The notes under the pieces were generated by a model that was not told the DNA's origin, made no database searches, and saw only the letters and a program-made list of their open reading frames with translations. The translations under genes were made by a program, and so were the position numbers. Below, piece after piece: positions 1 through 8,769 of a DNA stretch of 64,000 nt; positions within the stretch are counted from its first letter, which is position 1, and each line of letters starts with the position of its first letter. Source of the DNA: Marinomonas sargassi (lineage in GTDB: Bacteria > Pseudomonadota > Gammaproteobacteria > Pseudomonadales > Marinomonadaceae); assembly GCF_025716875.1 (NCBI RefSeq), contig NZ_JAOVZB010000004.1, positions 248,001-312,000 on the forward strand, given 5' to 3'.

Positions 1-68
1 TAAAAGCGGTATGCACAAGCAATTTAAAACGGGGGCTAAGTGTAAGATTTCGTCTCTTTCTTAGCAAG

Positions 69-114
69 TAAAAAGCCCTATTCTACTCAGAAAATTGAGT
101 AAATATAGGGCTTA
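69..114 (-). terminator. Terminator of motY
   Basis: An inverted repeat (AAGCCCTAT at 73-81 pairing with ATAGGGCTT at 104-112, with an inner TACTCA/TGAGTA stem) lies just past the motY stop. Read on the minus strand it is followed by TTTTTACTTG, a short T-tract. It fits a rho-independent terminator. The first 68 bases of the window hold nothing I can identify. Confidence 0.8.
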
Positions 115-142
115 ATATTTCAGTATTGGAAGTGGGTTAGGC

Positions 143-1030
143 TTAACTCTCGTCTGACTTCTCTAAACGAATGGTTACACGACGGTTTCGTTCACGACCC
201 GACGCGGAATTATTATTCGTTGCGGGATAACGTTCACCATGATAACGGGAAATGATTTTATCTACGGGCACGCCCTGCTCTAAAAGGTAGGCTGTTACTC
301 TTTCTGCACGAACTTTTGATAATTCACGGTTTTCACGGCGTGAACCAATAAAGTCCGTATGTCCATCAATATAGATATATTCTACGCTAGGGTCCGCCGC
401 AACATATAAGGCAACCAAGTCTAAACGGGCTTTAATTCGTTGCGTTAACTCCATGCCGTTAGTAGGGAAAAGAGCAGCTGTTCTTGCAATTTGGTCATAA
501 TTGACAGGCAATAAGGTGGCTAAACATTGACGAAACTCGTTGTATGCAGGCGCAAAGTTAATATTCGACAAACCCACTTCGACTGTTTCTCGCTCGTTCT
601 CCCATGCGGTTCCAGCCACAACTGGGTGACGACCTCTGTCTAAGCTAGTCAACATTCTTTCTGCCACTTTACCACCCACTTCAACCGTTAAGCCGTAACC
701 TGGGTAAGGTAGAATCTCTAAGGTTTCCGGCTTCACTCCCGGCGACCATTCTGGCGCTTGAGAAATAATATAGACTTGCCCAGGCCCGAGCTTTTCATTT
801 CTCGGCTGTAAGACAAACTTCATTGGCTCGCCAGCTTCTTTAATGAAACGGCCTTCGCCATAGTTCGGCACAGGATGCGTCAAGCTACAGGAGAATATAT
901 CACCTGACAAAAACCATTCGGAATTCATAATTCCAGACTGGTAGTGAGAAAGCGCCCCTGCTTTTCCAAACGGTAAAACCGTTGTAAATAAAAGCAAGGT
1001 GCGAATTAAATATTGTTGGGAAGTTCCCAT
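143..1030 (-). CDS. motY: Sodium-type flagellar motor protein MotY
   Basis: MotY forms the T-ring around the flagellar basal body and anchors the stator through its C-terminal peptidoglycan-binding domain. The 295-residue product has a hydrophobic signal sequence (about residues 1-26), a MotY-type N-terminal half, and an OmpA-like C-terminal domain with GHTDFIG near residue 222 and RERNRRV near residue 280, both typical peptidoglycan-contact motifs. Length matches the family. It is divergent from rnt, an arrangement also found in Vibrio. No other flagellar gene is in the window, so motY sits apart from the flagellar clusters, as is usual. An OmpA-family protein of unspecified role is the alternative. 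Confidence 0.88.
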   Translation of the reverse strand: MGTSQQYLIRTLLLFTTVLPFGKAGALSHYQSGIMNSEWFLSGDIFSCSLTHPVPNYGEGRFIKEAGEPMKFVLQPRNEKLGPGQVYIISQAPEWSPGVKPETLEILPYPGYGLTVEVGGKVAERMLTSLDRGRHPVVAGTAWENERETVEVGLSNINFAPAYNEFRQCLATLLPVNYDQIARTAALFPTNGMELTQRIKARLDLVALYVAADPSVEYIYIDGHTDFIGSRRENRELSKVRAERVTAYLLEQGVPVDKIISRYHGERYPATNNNSASGRERNRRVTIRLEKSDES

Positions 1031-1124
1031 TTAGACGTCTCGTTCAAGCATTATCAATTGTGTTATGATCTAATCCTATTACATACCGTGATTGTTCATC
1101 AACGGCAGAATTAAGGACCTTCTT

Positions 1125-1793
1125 TTGGCAAACCACGAAATAAAAGAGCGATTCCGAGGGTTCCTACCGATTGTTATCGACGTAGAAACCGCAGGCTTTA
1201 ATCAAAAAACAGATGCATTGTTAGAAATGGCAGCAAGTATAGTAAGAATGGACGATAATGGTGACTTTTACATTCACGAAACCATTGAGTTTTTGATCAA
1301 ACCATTCGAAGGTGCAAACCTAGAAAAAGCAGCGTTAGAATTCACTGGCATAGACCCTTTTGCTCCTGACCGCGAGGATATGCCTGAATACGATGCACTC
1401 AAAGAAATGTTCTCAAAAGTACAAAAAGAGCTCAAATCTACAGGTTGTAAACGCGCTATTTTAGTGGGCCACAACGCCGCTTTTGATCATGGCTTTTTGA
1501 ATGCTGCCATAGAAAGAAATGGTATTAAACGTAACCCTTTCCATCCATTCTCCAGTTTCGACACCGCCAGTTTAGCCGGCCTAGTTTTCGGTCAAACGGT
1601 TCTTGCGAAAGCCTGTGAAGCCGCTTCTATCCCATTCAGCAATTCAGAAGCGCACTCAGCAAAATACGATACAGAAAAAACTGCAGAGTTGTTTTGTGAA
1701 ATGGTGAACCGCTGGAAACAGTTAGGTGGCTGGCCACTCATTTCCAATGAAGCAGAAGAAAGCATGGAGTCGATTTTTAATTCTGGTCAATAA
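1125..1793 (+). CDS. rnt: Ribonuclease T
   Basis: RNase T is a DEDDh 3'-5' exoribonuclease that trims tRNA, 5S and 23S rRNA 3' ends. Exonuclease motif I is seen as IDVETAG, motif II as HNAAFDHGF and motif III as [11 protein letters not shown] place the start at TTG 1125: AAGGA at 1113-1117 is seven bases upstream, and the resulting N-terminus reaches the RFRGF motif after about eight residues, close to known RNase T proteins. A TTG at 1092 is also in frame but lacks a comparable ribosome-binding site. The product is 222 residues, near the usual 210-225. The gene shares a divergent control region with motY. Confidence 0.93.
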   Translation: MANHEIKERFRGFLPIVIDVETAGFNQKTDALLEMAASIVRMDDNGDFYIHETIEFLIKPFEGANLEKAALEFTGIDPFAPDREDMPEYDALKEMFSKVQKELKSTGCKRAILVGHNAAFDHGFLNAAIERNGIKRNPFHPFSSFDTASLAGLVFGQTVLAKACEAASIPFSNSEAHSAKYDTEKTAELFCEMVNRWKQLGGWPLISNEAEESMESIFNSGQ

Positions 1794-1847
1794 GTTACCG
1801 TCACCTTAAATGACTAAAACATTAAGAACTAAACTGTAGGCATAAGT

Positions 1848-2246
1848 ATGCAAGGAAAACGTATTTTATATCTGTTATTAGGGTGGTTTTCTCTGGTAAG
1901 CGGAATTATTGGTATTTTCCTTCCTCTTTTGCCCACTACACCTCTTGTGCTACTAGCAGCTTGGTGTTTCTCTCGCTCTTCGGAACGCTTCCATACTTGG
2001 CTATTAAACCATAAGTTTTTTGGCCCTATTGTAAGAGACTGGCAATCCTCAAACGGTATTCCAAGACGATCTCGTAATCGTGCGATTTTCTTTATGTGGG
2101 CTGGCATGCTCATTTCTATTTTAATGGTATCAAGGCTATGGGCGACAGTTGGTCTTGTGACGATAGGAGTCTGTGTCAATTTATACTTACTCAGGATGCC
2201 CCTTCGCTCAGAACCAGAAAAGATAGAGAATGAAGGCCAACAATGA
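1848..2246 (+). CDS. DUF454 family inner-membrane protein (YbaN-like)
   Basis: A 132-residue protein with three or four hydrophobic segments (about 6-28, 28-42, 84-100 and 100-118). The N-terminal GWFSLVSGIIGIFLPLLPTT block with its PLLPTTP core is the signature of the DUF454/YbaN family, followed by FSRSSERFHTWLLNH, which is also conserved there. It probably sits in the inner membrane. The function of the family is not established. It starts 54 bases after rnt and 69 bases before the DUF748 gene, so it may be co-transcribed with either. Confidence 0.85.
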   Translation: MQGKRILYLLLGWFSLVSGIIGIFLPLLPTTPLVLLAAWCFSRSSERFHTWLLNHKFFGPIVRDWQSSNGIPRRSRNRAIFFMWAGMLISILMVSRLWATVGLVTIGVCVNLYLLRMPLRSEPEKIENEGQQ

Positions 2247-2315
2247 TCAATATTTTCATCTCAACACGACGTATTTCATTCACATTAATTCACAAAAACT
2301 AAAAGGCTAATACGG

Positions 2316-5120
2316 ATGACTCGCCGACACTTTCGAATCTTTATTTTTTATCCTCTAGTCGCATTAACATTGCTCGTATTACTGGCGTGGGCTGTAACGC
2401 CTTTTATCGTTAAACACTACTTATCTGCCTACGTTGAGGAGCAAGGCCAAACCTTATCTTTAGAAAGCCTATCTATAGATTATTTTCCTCCAAGAGTAGA
2501 AATTGAGAATCTTGAAATAACGGATCAGAGCGAAAAAAACCTTTTGTTAGAACAGGCGGCCTTTGAAGTCAGCCTATGGCCTCTTACTTCTCGTACCATA
2601 AACATTGCGCAAGCAGATATTTCAGGGTTATTTATAAAAGTCGAACAAACTGAAAATGATTTAATTGTCGCAGGAATCAATACAGCGCAATTTACTTCTA
2701 CAACACAAAATGAGCAATCGGAAATAGCCGAGAAAACCGAAGCAGTATATCCCAATAAACCTTCTCAACAGGTAAGTCCATCTGAGGAGACGGAAACGAC
2801 AGAGCAACAAGAGCCTCTCGATTGGTCTATCAGCCTGCCCCTATTTACTTTTAACAACAGCCAACTGAGCCTTTCTAGGCAGGCCTCATCCTCTGCACCA
2901 ATTTTGTTAGATGAAGTGACGCTAGAAAGCTTGATAGTAAAAGACTTAACCGCTTCTGCGACCAATATACAAGGCGATGTTGCTTTATCCGCACAATTGA
3001 ATAACGCAAAGTTATCGGTGAGTAGCCAATTTGATTACTTTGTGAATAGCGCAAAGGCTACCCTGAACATTAATGGTATTCAGGTACCAATGGAAAGTTT
3101 AAGAAACTTCATTCCAGAGCCCTTTAACAATACAGAAGGGGAATTCAGTTTATCGGGTGGTTTGCAACTGCAGCTCGCCAACCTCAACGGCGAGCCTACT
3201 TTTCAAATAAACGAGCTGAACTTAAACCCCATTATTAGCAATTTAACTCTAAATTTAGATGACAGTACTCAGGTCACAACAAAATCCTTCTCTTTGGCTA
3301 TTACACAATCTGAAATTACATTTGAATCGATCGATCAAATACTCGCCTCAGGTAAAATTGCCATAGAGTCTGCAGCCTCATCTTTCGCACTAAACAGCTC
3401 GCAAAATGGCATCACAGCAGGCTACAAAGAATTTAGCCTGTCTCAATCTTTTTCCATAAATAAATCAACAGATAAAATAACAGCAAACAGTTCTGATCTT
3501 GAGCTGAATCTAAATGGTATTTCAGCCGATCAAAGCTCTGGGGAAAGTGTCACTCTTGAATCCTTGTTTTTAACAATAAAAGCAATTGATGTCGAAATAG
3601 ATGAACAAGAGTCTCCCATTCTTTCCCTTGATGAACTTAACCTATCCGCAAAAAACTTCGACAGTTTCTTAGCGGAAGACAAGCGAGCTCTGTCTTGGCG
3701 TGAAGCAAACATAGACAAGCTTTCCGTCTCTCAAACAATGGATAAATTCGACATCGATTTAGCACAACTTAACATTGCTGACATTGTTGCTTCAGAAAAC
3801 AGCTTAACGTCCTTAGCTCCAATGGCAAAAATAGGTTTATTAACGGTTAAAGACATTCAGGCTTCTCAGCAAGGTGCCGAGATAGACAGCGTAATTGTAG
3901 ATAATGTGAATACGTATGTCGTATTGAATCAAGATGGAGAGATAGCCAACCTTATTGTCGACCAATCGGAACAAGAAGAAAATTCAAACCCGCCAATACC
4001 TTCTGAGCCGCAAACTGATAACGACCTTAACAGTCAAAAAGACACTAACTCCGATAAACTAGATAACTCGACAAACAAAGTGTCTGACTCCAGTTCACCT
4101 TTTTACGTTATCTTAAATAACTACATTACAACTGGCGATTCAAGTTTGTCTCTGCAAGATAACAGCGTGTCACCTCAAATAGATATGGTGCTCGACGTCG
4201 AAACCTTATCACTACAAAACCTGAATACTCTCGATAAAGAGCAAGCCGCAGACTTCGTTTTTAAAGCTCGAAATGGCAAGTATGCCACCATCGCTAATGA
4301 AACTACTATATGGCCATTGGCAGATGAATTAACTATGCAAACAAAACTGCTCATAGAGGAGTTTGACCTACCGCCCTTCTCCCCGTACATTGCGGATACG
4401 TTGGGCTATCAGATAGATACAGGCCAACTTAACCTTGATCTCACCCTTAAATCTGACCAAGGTATTTTAGACGGTAATACTGATGTACTACTTCGCCGTT
4501 TCAATCTTGGTGGACAGCAAGAAAGCAGCACTGCAGTAAAAACGGGAGCCGTACCTCTTAATATAGCGATTGGCATACTAAAAGACAGTGACGATAACAT
4601 TGAGTTGGATATTCCCCTTTCGGGTGACATTAATAATCCTGAGTTTGGCTGGAAAGGTTTTCTCGTACAGCCTTTACGTAAAGCCCTTTACAAAGCCTCT
4701 AGCTATTATCTAATGCAAACTTTCGTGCCTTACTCTAATGTCATCAGTATTGCGCAATTTGCAGGAGAACAATTACTCAAAGTACGAGTAGAGCCACTTG
4801 TTTTTGCTCCCATGCAAACCCAAGTAGATGACTCACAAACGGCTTTTCTACAAGAACTAGCACAATTAATGAAAGAAAAAGAGGATAGCCAATTACAGGC
4901 TTGTGGTGTCGCTACTCACCAAGACCTCGGCCTATCTGAGGTACCTGATGTGCTAACTGCAGATGAAAACAGCACGGCATTAAAGCTGGCACGGCAACGC
5001 TCAGAAAGCCTTAAAGAGTACTTAGTTAAGCAAGATATCGCATCATCTCGTATCTTGATTTGCTCACCAAAAGTCGAGCTATCGAAAAGCAGCCAACCCA
5101 GTGTTGAGTTAGATTTCTAG
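2316..5120 (+). CDS. DUF748 / AsmA-like envelope protein
   Basis: A 934-residue protein with one N-terminal membrane anchor (about residues 7-30) and a long beta-rich periplasmic part that fits the DUF748 branch of the AsmA-like superfamily. AsmA-like proteins are implicated in lipid transport between inner and outer membranes; that role is inferred here from the family. The low-complexity stretches near residues 150-168 and 550-590 (Ser, Glu, Asp and Asn rich) look like linkers between repeats. The C-terminal end (about 825-934) resembles an OmpA-like fold with LARQRSESLKEYLV and repeated Val-Glu-Leu strands. AAAAGG at 2301-2306 supports the ATG at 2316. The gene stands between a DUF454 and a DUF465 gene. 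Confidence 0.82.
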   Translation: MTRRHFRIFIFYPLVALTLLVLLAWAVTPFIVKHYLSAYVEEQGQTLSLESLSIDYFPPRVEIENLEITDQSEKNLLLEQAAFEVSLWPLTSRTINIAQADISGLFIKVEQTENDLIVAGINTAQFTSTTQNEQSEIAEKTEAVYPNKPSQQVSPSEETETTEQQEPLDWSISLPLFTFNNSQLSLSRQASSSAPILLDEVTLESLIVKDLTASATNIQGDVALSAQLNNAKLSVSSQFDYFVNSAKATLNINGIQVPMESLRNFIPEPFNNTEGEFSLSGGLQLQLANLNGEPTFQINELNLNPIISNLTLNLDDSTQVTTKSFSLAITQSEITFESIDQILASGKIAIESAASSFALNSSQNGITAGYKEFSLSQSFSINKSTDKITANSSDLELNLNGISADQSSGESVTLESLFLTIKAIDVEIDEQESPILSLDELNLSAKNFDSFLAEDKRALSWREANIDKLSVSQTMDKFDIDLAQLNIADIVASENSLTSLAPMAKIGLLTVKDIQASQQGAEIDSVIVDNVNTYVVLNQDGEIANLIVDQSEQEENSNPPIPSEPQTDNDLNSQKDTNSDKLDNSTNKVSDSSSPFYVILNNYITTGDSSLSLQDNSVSPQIDMVLDVETLSLQNLNTLDKEQAADFVFKARNGKYATIANETTIWPLADELTMQTKLLIEEFDLPPFSPYIADTLGYQIDTGQLNLDLTLKSDQGILDGNTDVLLRRFNLGGQQESSTAVKTGAVPLNIAIGILKDSDDNIELDIPLSGDINNPEFGWKGFLVQPLRKALYKASSYYLMQTFVPYSNVISIAQFAGEQLLKVRVEPLVFAPMQTQVDDSQTAFLQELAQLMKEKEDSQLQACGVATHQDLGLSEVPDVLTADENSTALKLARQRSESLKEYLVKQDIASSRILICSPKVELSKSSQPSVELDF

Positions 5121-5243
5121 GAGGAGATAAAAATTTTCTGTAAAGAATAAGATACCTTGTTATAGATCAAAGCAAAACAGCCTAAATGGACTAGTCTGAA
5201 CACATAGAATCTGAATAAATTGAAACTAAGAAAGGAGGCAATT

Positions 5244-5516
5244 ATGCCAATTGAACACCATAGTTTGATTCACGAGTTTCCCGAATTCAAAGAAGATATT
5301 CATCACCTTAAAATGGTCGACAGCCATTTTAAAAAGCTACACGATGAATATCACCACTTAACCCGAGAAGTAGAGAAAAGAGAACAAGAAATCATCCCCT
5401 CTACCACCCTTGATGAAGAAAGATTAAAAAAGCGCCGACTACAACTGAAAGACACCATACATGGTTATATAAGAGCCTCCATACGTGCTTCTTCGAAAGC
5501 CGCTGCGAGCCAATAG
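5244..5516 (+). CDS. DUF465 (YdcH-like) small coiled-coil protein
   Basis: A 90-residue, highly charged, mostly helical protein. The pattern HxLxxEFPEFKEDIHHLKMVD followed by FxKLxDEYHxLxxEVxxRE is the DUF465 signature. The family has no proven function. An AAAGGAGG ribosome-binding site at 5231-5238 sets the start at ATG 5244 rather than at the upstream in-frame TTG. The stop codon lies inside a heptamer tandem repeat, so copy changes of that repeat could alter the last residue or the 3' end. Confidence 0.85.
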   Translation: MPIEHHSLIHEFPEFKEDIHHLKMVDSHFKKLHDEYHHLTREVEKREQEIIPSTTLDEERLKKRRLQLKDTIHGYIRASIRASSKAAASQ

Positions 5517-5542
5517 CCAATAGCCAATAGCCAATAGCCAAT
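5508..5542 (+). repeat. Five tandem copies of a 7-bp repeat
   Basis: AGCCAAT occurs five times head to tail. The first copy and the start of the second contain the last codons and the TAG stop of the DUF465 gene, and the other copies lie in the 3' untranslated region. Seven is not a multiple of three, but the stop lies at the first junction, so changes in copy number would not alter the protein. Confidence 0.95.
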
Positions 5543-5543
5543 A

Positions 5544-5574
5544 GCGCCAGCATGCTGAAATGTTGGCGTCTTCT
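5544..5574 (+). terminator. Weak hairpin after DUF465 gene
   Basis: CGCCAGCAT pairs with ATGTTGGCG through eight Watson-Crick pairs and one G-T pair, with a six-base loop, and is followed by a pyrimidine-rich stretch rather than a clean T-run. It probably ends the DUF748-DUF465 transcript. Confidence 0.5.
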
Positions 5575-5669
5575 CTCCCTTTTGAATTGTTAATCTCCTA
5601 CTCTTTTCTTCGTATAACCCCAGCCTATACAGAAACACACAATTTTATATATAAAACAACCATAAAGAT

Positions 5670-5686
5670 TTGATAACCATTATCAA
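5670..5686 (+). promoter_or_regulatory. Fur-box-like operator upstream of TonB receptor
   Basis: TTGATAA-CCA-TTATCAA is a perfect inverted repeat with 7-base arms, 33 bases before the TonB receptor start. It closely resembles the Fur consensus built from GATAAT units with the ATTATC end. It predicts iron-dependent repression of the receptor gene. Confidence 0.7.
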
Positions 5687-5719
5687 CTAGATTATTATCC
5701 CGTTTTTTTAGAACACACT

Positions 5720-7885
5720 ATGGAAAAGTCTGTTATGCACTTAAAAAAACCCTTCATTATGATGCAAGCCTGCGGGGCATTATTTTTCTCCTCTCTCGCT
5801 TTTGCTGAAGCAACATCAGAGACAATTACGGCAGAAGAATACTCAGAGAACTGGGAAGAAAAAATCACCAACCCAGAAAGCCCAACAGAAGAAAGCGTTA
5901 CTCTTCCGACCTTTGAAATCGAAGGCCGCGCTTTATCCCTTTACAAAGAAGACGAAGCAACCTTTGCTACTCGCACAACCACGCCAATTGATGAAACACC
6001 TCAGTCCCTTCAAGTCCTAACAAGTGAGTTAATTGAGGATCAGGCTGCAACCGAGGCTACTGACCTTTATCGCTCTATGTCGGGCGTTTCCTTCTTCAAC
6101 TACAGTGCTGTCACCGTTCGCGGCTTTGAACAAGATGGCATCGTTTTATTTGATGGCATTAAAGGCAACCCATTCGGCTTATTTACTATCCAACAGCTTT
6201 TTAACATTGATGAAGTTCAAATACTTAAAGGACCATCTGGTGCAGTATATGGTGCAGGTGAAGCAGGTGGCGTGATTAACTATGTCACGAAAAAGCCGAC
6301 TTATGAGCAAGAAAACAGTGTTGAATTTACTATTGGTAACAAAGACTTCCTAAGCGGCAGTGTTGAGTCCTCTGGTGCCGCGAATGAAGACGGGTCACAA
6401 CGTTATCGCGTTGGTCTTTACTCAAGCGGCGGAGATTCTTACCGAAACAATGTCGAAGAAGAGAACCTAGTGATTGACCTTGGTTATGCTTGGGACCTAA
6501 ATGATGACAGCACTTTAACTTTACAATACACCCACTCAGACCAAAAAGATCAACGCTTACGTGGTGTGCCAATCGACACTGACGGTAACTTCTTAACAGA
6601 CACCTCTTGGAACAGTAATGAGCCAGATGATGCTCAAGAATTTAGAACAGATATTTTTCAAGCAAGTTTAGAAACATCAATAAATAATTGGTTGGATAAC
6701 AAGTCTTCTCTTCGCTATTTCGAAAGCAAAGAAACAATCACTTATCACCAAACTCAAACTGTGACTTATTCAGATGATGGCGATGATTCAAATGACGAAG
6801 TGAGCCGCCGTTACTTCGATCAAACACGTATTTATAAAGGGTTGGATTTATCATCTTACTTTGTCGCGAGTCTAGATAATCACACCATAGTAACTGGTGC
6901 TGACTACCACTTTGCCAGCGAAGATGAACTTTTTTACCGTATAGATAGCGGCATTGACTCTCTAAGCCTAACTAACCCTGTTTATGACGCTGATATAAGT
7001 TCATACGACTTAGCAAGCAATCTAAACAGAGATAGAGTGACTGAGTTAAATCAAGTTGGTGCCTATATTCAAGATCAATGGCAAGCCACTGAGAAATTTA
7101 GTGTATTAGCGGGCATACGCTTAGATTATGTAGAAGAGGATGTCGATAACCAAGATGGATCAGCAGATGCTAAATACGATGATACAGGTTACTCCACTCG
7201 TTTAGGCGCGACTTATGCTCTTAGCCATCAGTTCAAACCTTATGCCTCTTTCTCTACAAGCTTAACACCACAAGAGGCAGCAGACCAAAAATCTAAAGAT
7301 GGCAGCTTGTTTGACCCAGAAGAGAACCAACAATTCGAAATTGGGGTTCGATCTTATCTACTAAACAACCGTGTAAATGTTAATCTAGCGCTATACCATA
7401 TCGTTAAAAACAATATTTTGGCTGAAGATCCAGATGATGACGACTACAACGTATCCATCGGTGAGATCCGCAGTCAAGGCTTTGAAGTAGACGTACTTGC
7501 CGATATTACCTCGCGTTGGGTAGCAAATATTAACTATGCATATAATGACTTGGAAGTTAAAGACACAGATGCTGATACACGAGCACTATCTAACTCTCCT
7601 TACCATCAACTAGGTCTTTGGACTCGATACGAATTTCCAAGTATCACCTCTTCCATTGCCTTTGGTGCAGATTATGTTAGTGAACAAAGTGACCGAGATG
7701 AAAATATCATTCAGCCTTTTACTGTTTATGACCTGTCATGGCAAACACTTTGGCAAGATTGGAAGTTCCAAGCAAATATCAAAAACCTATTTGACAAAGA
7801 GTATGCGATCAGTGGTTTTAACTCTAAATATGCCAATATCGGTGAACGCCGTCGTATTTACTTGAAAGCGTCTTACGACTTCTAA
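5720..7885 (+). CDS. TonB-dependent siderophore receptor
   Basis: An outer-membrane beta-barrel that imports ferric siderophore using TonB energy. The 721-residue protein has a signal peptide ending near SLAFA (about residue 29), a plug domain from about 60 to 200 with VTVRGFEQDGIVLFDGI and VQILKGPSGAVYGAGEAGGVINYVTK-type blocks, then a barrel ending in the terminal phenylalanine YDF expected of outer-membrane proteins. An in-frame ATG five codons downstream is a possible alternative start, and neither has a strong ribosome-binding site. A Fur-like palindrome precedes the gene. No siderophore synthesis or ABC transport genes are adjacent, so the ligand may be a xenosiderophore. The neighbouring flavin reductase could help release iron, but that is speculation. 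Confidence 0.92.
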   Translation: MEKSVMHLKKPFIMMQACGALFFSSLAFAEATSETITAEEYSENWEEKITNPESPTEESVTLPTFEIEGRALSLYKEDEATFATRTTTPIDETPQSLQVLTSELIEDQAATEATDLYRSMSGVSFFNYSAVTVRGFEQDGIVLFDGIKGNPFGLFTIQQLFNIDEVQILKGPSGAVYGAGEAGGVINYVTKKPTYEQENSVEFTIGNKDFLSGSVESSGAANEDGSQRYRVGLYSSGGDSYRNNVEEENLVIDLGYAWDLNDDSTLTLQYTHSDQKDQRLRGVPIDTDGNFLTDTSWNSNEPDDAQEFRTDIFQASLETSINNWLDNKSSLRYFESKETITYHQTQTVTYSDDGDDSNDEVSRRYFDQTRIYKGLDLSSYFVASLDNHTIVTGADYHFASEDELFYRIDSGIDSLSLTNPVYDADISSYDLASNLNRDRVTELNQVGAYIQDQWQATEKFSVLAGIRLDYVEEDVDNQDGSADAKYDDTGYSTRLGATYALSHQFKPYASFSTSLTPQEAADQKSKDGSLFDPEENQQFEIGVRSYLLNNRVNVNLALYHIVKNNILAEDPDDDDYNVSIGEIRSQGFEVDVLADITSRWVANINYAYNDLEVKDTDADTRALSNSPYHQLGLWTRYEFPSITSSIAFGADYVSEQSDRDENIIQPFTVYDLSWQTLWQDWKFQANIKNLFDKEYAISGFNSKYANIGERRRIYLKASYDF

Positions 7886-7908
7886 CAGTAGCTTTCGGTA
7901 ACAAAATA

Positions 7909-7945
7909 AAAAGCGGATATCTATTTAGATATCCGCTTTTTTGTT
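7909..7945. terminator. Bidirectional terminator between TonB receptor and FMN reductase genes
   Basis: AAAAGCGGATATCTA at 7909-7923 and its exact complement at 7926-7940 form a 15-base stem with flanking A and T runs on both sides. It can stop transcription from the receptor gene on plus and from the reductase gene on minus. Confidence 0.9.
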
Positions 7946-7982
7946 TTTAAACAGCAGCTTTAAAGCCAACTCTAGAGTAAAA

Positions 7983-8642
7983 CTAAGGAGCGTTTCTTTG
8001 GGAAGGGTTTGAAACTAAAACTTTAGTAACTTCAAAGGGATCTACAGCGTCTTTATGCTGTTTTGTTGCCTCTGCCCACCACACCAGCTGATGAAAAGTA
8101 CGGCTGAAGTAATCAAACCAAGAGCTTTGCTCTTCCCCTTCTTGCACCTTACCGTTTTCATCAAAGACCTCTTGGGCTTTAGGTACATGAATCATAGCGG
8201 ATACAGACAAACAGCCTAATTCAGCCAAGAAAGTTCGCATACCAACCGCAGCACGCATACCGCCCCACTGACCTGCCGAGTAAGTAACGATAGCACTCGG
8301 CTTGTATGAAAAGAGCGAGCTACCAAAATGATTCAGCAGGTTTGCCAACGCTGGACTCATGGAATGGTTATATTCAGGGCTAACCATCACAAAGGCATCC
8401 GCTTGGGAAATCTTTTCAGCAAGCTCATTTAGTTGGCTAGGCGCTCTATCCTTCGCGTAGGCAAAGTGCGGCTTGAAGATTGGTTCTAAAGGGTAATCTA
8501 GAGGGTCCACCAGCTCTATCTCATGCCCAGAGAAGCGTTCTTCTAAGCAAGCTATACAAGCTCTGGTGACGCGTAAACCAAGACGAGCAGGTCTTGGCGG
8601 CGTACTGTCACGAACTGTCCCTAAAAAGACCAAAATCTTCAT
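7983..8642 (-). CDS. NADPH-dependent FMN reductase family protein
   Basis: A 219-residue flavodoxin-fold oxidoreductase, likely cytoplasmic, that would reduce FMN or quinone-like or azo substrates with NAD(P)H. The phosphate-binding loop is seen at the N-terminus (LGTVRDSTPPR), the flavin-contact motif SPEYNHSMSPALANLLNHF near residues 94-112, and the YSAGQWGGMRAAVGMR segment near 126-141, all typical of this family. It ends at the shared terminator with the TonB receptor. The physiological substrate cannot be told from sequence; chromate or quinone reductase names are used for relatives. Confidence 0.85.
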   Translation of the reverse strand: MKILVFLGTVRDSTPPRPARLGLRVTRACIACLEERFSGHEIELVDPLDYPLEPIFKPHFAYAKDRAPSQLNELAEKISQADAFVMVSPEYNHSMSPALANLLNHFGSSLFSYKPSAIVTYSAGQWGGMRAAVGMRTFLAELGCLSVSAMIHVPKAQEVFDENGKVQEGEEQSSWFDYFSRTFHQLVWWAEATKQHKDAVDPFEVTKVLVSNPSQRNAP

Positions 8643-8705
8643 ATACCAAAGCTCCTCTTATACTCCAAAACGATAGCTTGCATGATACCCATTTTCCATG
8701 GGCAA

Positions 8706-8745
8706 AAAAAATCGCAGACCTTAAAAAGGACTGCGATTTTTAAAA
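8706..8745 (-). terminator. Terminator of the hydroxyacid dehydrogenase gene
   Basis: AAAAATCGCAG at 8706-8716 pairs with CTGCGATTTTT at 8731-8741, with an inner CCTT/AAGG extension. The minus strand runs into a T-rich tail (ATTTTTTTTGCC). Located just past the stop of the dehydrogenase gene. Confidence 0.85.
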
Positions 8746-8769
8746 TACTGTATGTATTTAGTTATTTAA

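Noticed and set aside
1829-2179. A frame antisense to the DUF454 gene
   Set aside because: It lies entirely opposite a well-supported family member and has no ribosome site or family match.
5802-6275. Two short frames inside the TonB receptor gene
   Set aside because: They are out-of-phase shadows of a clearly coding region.
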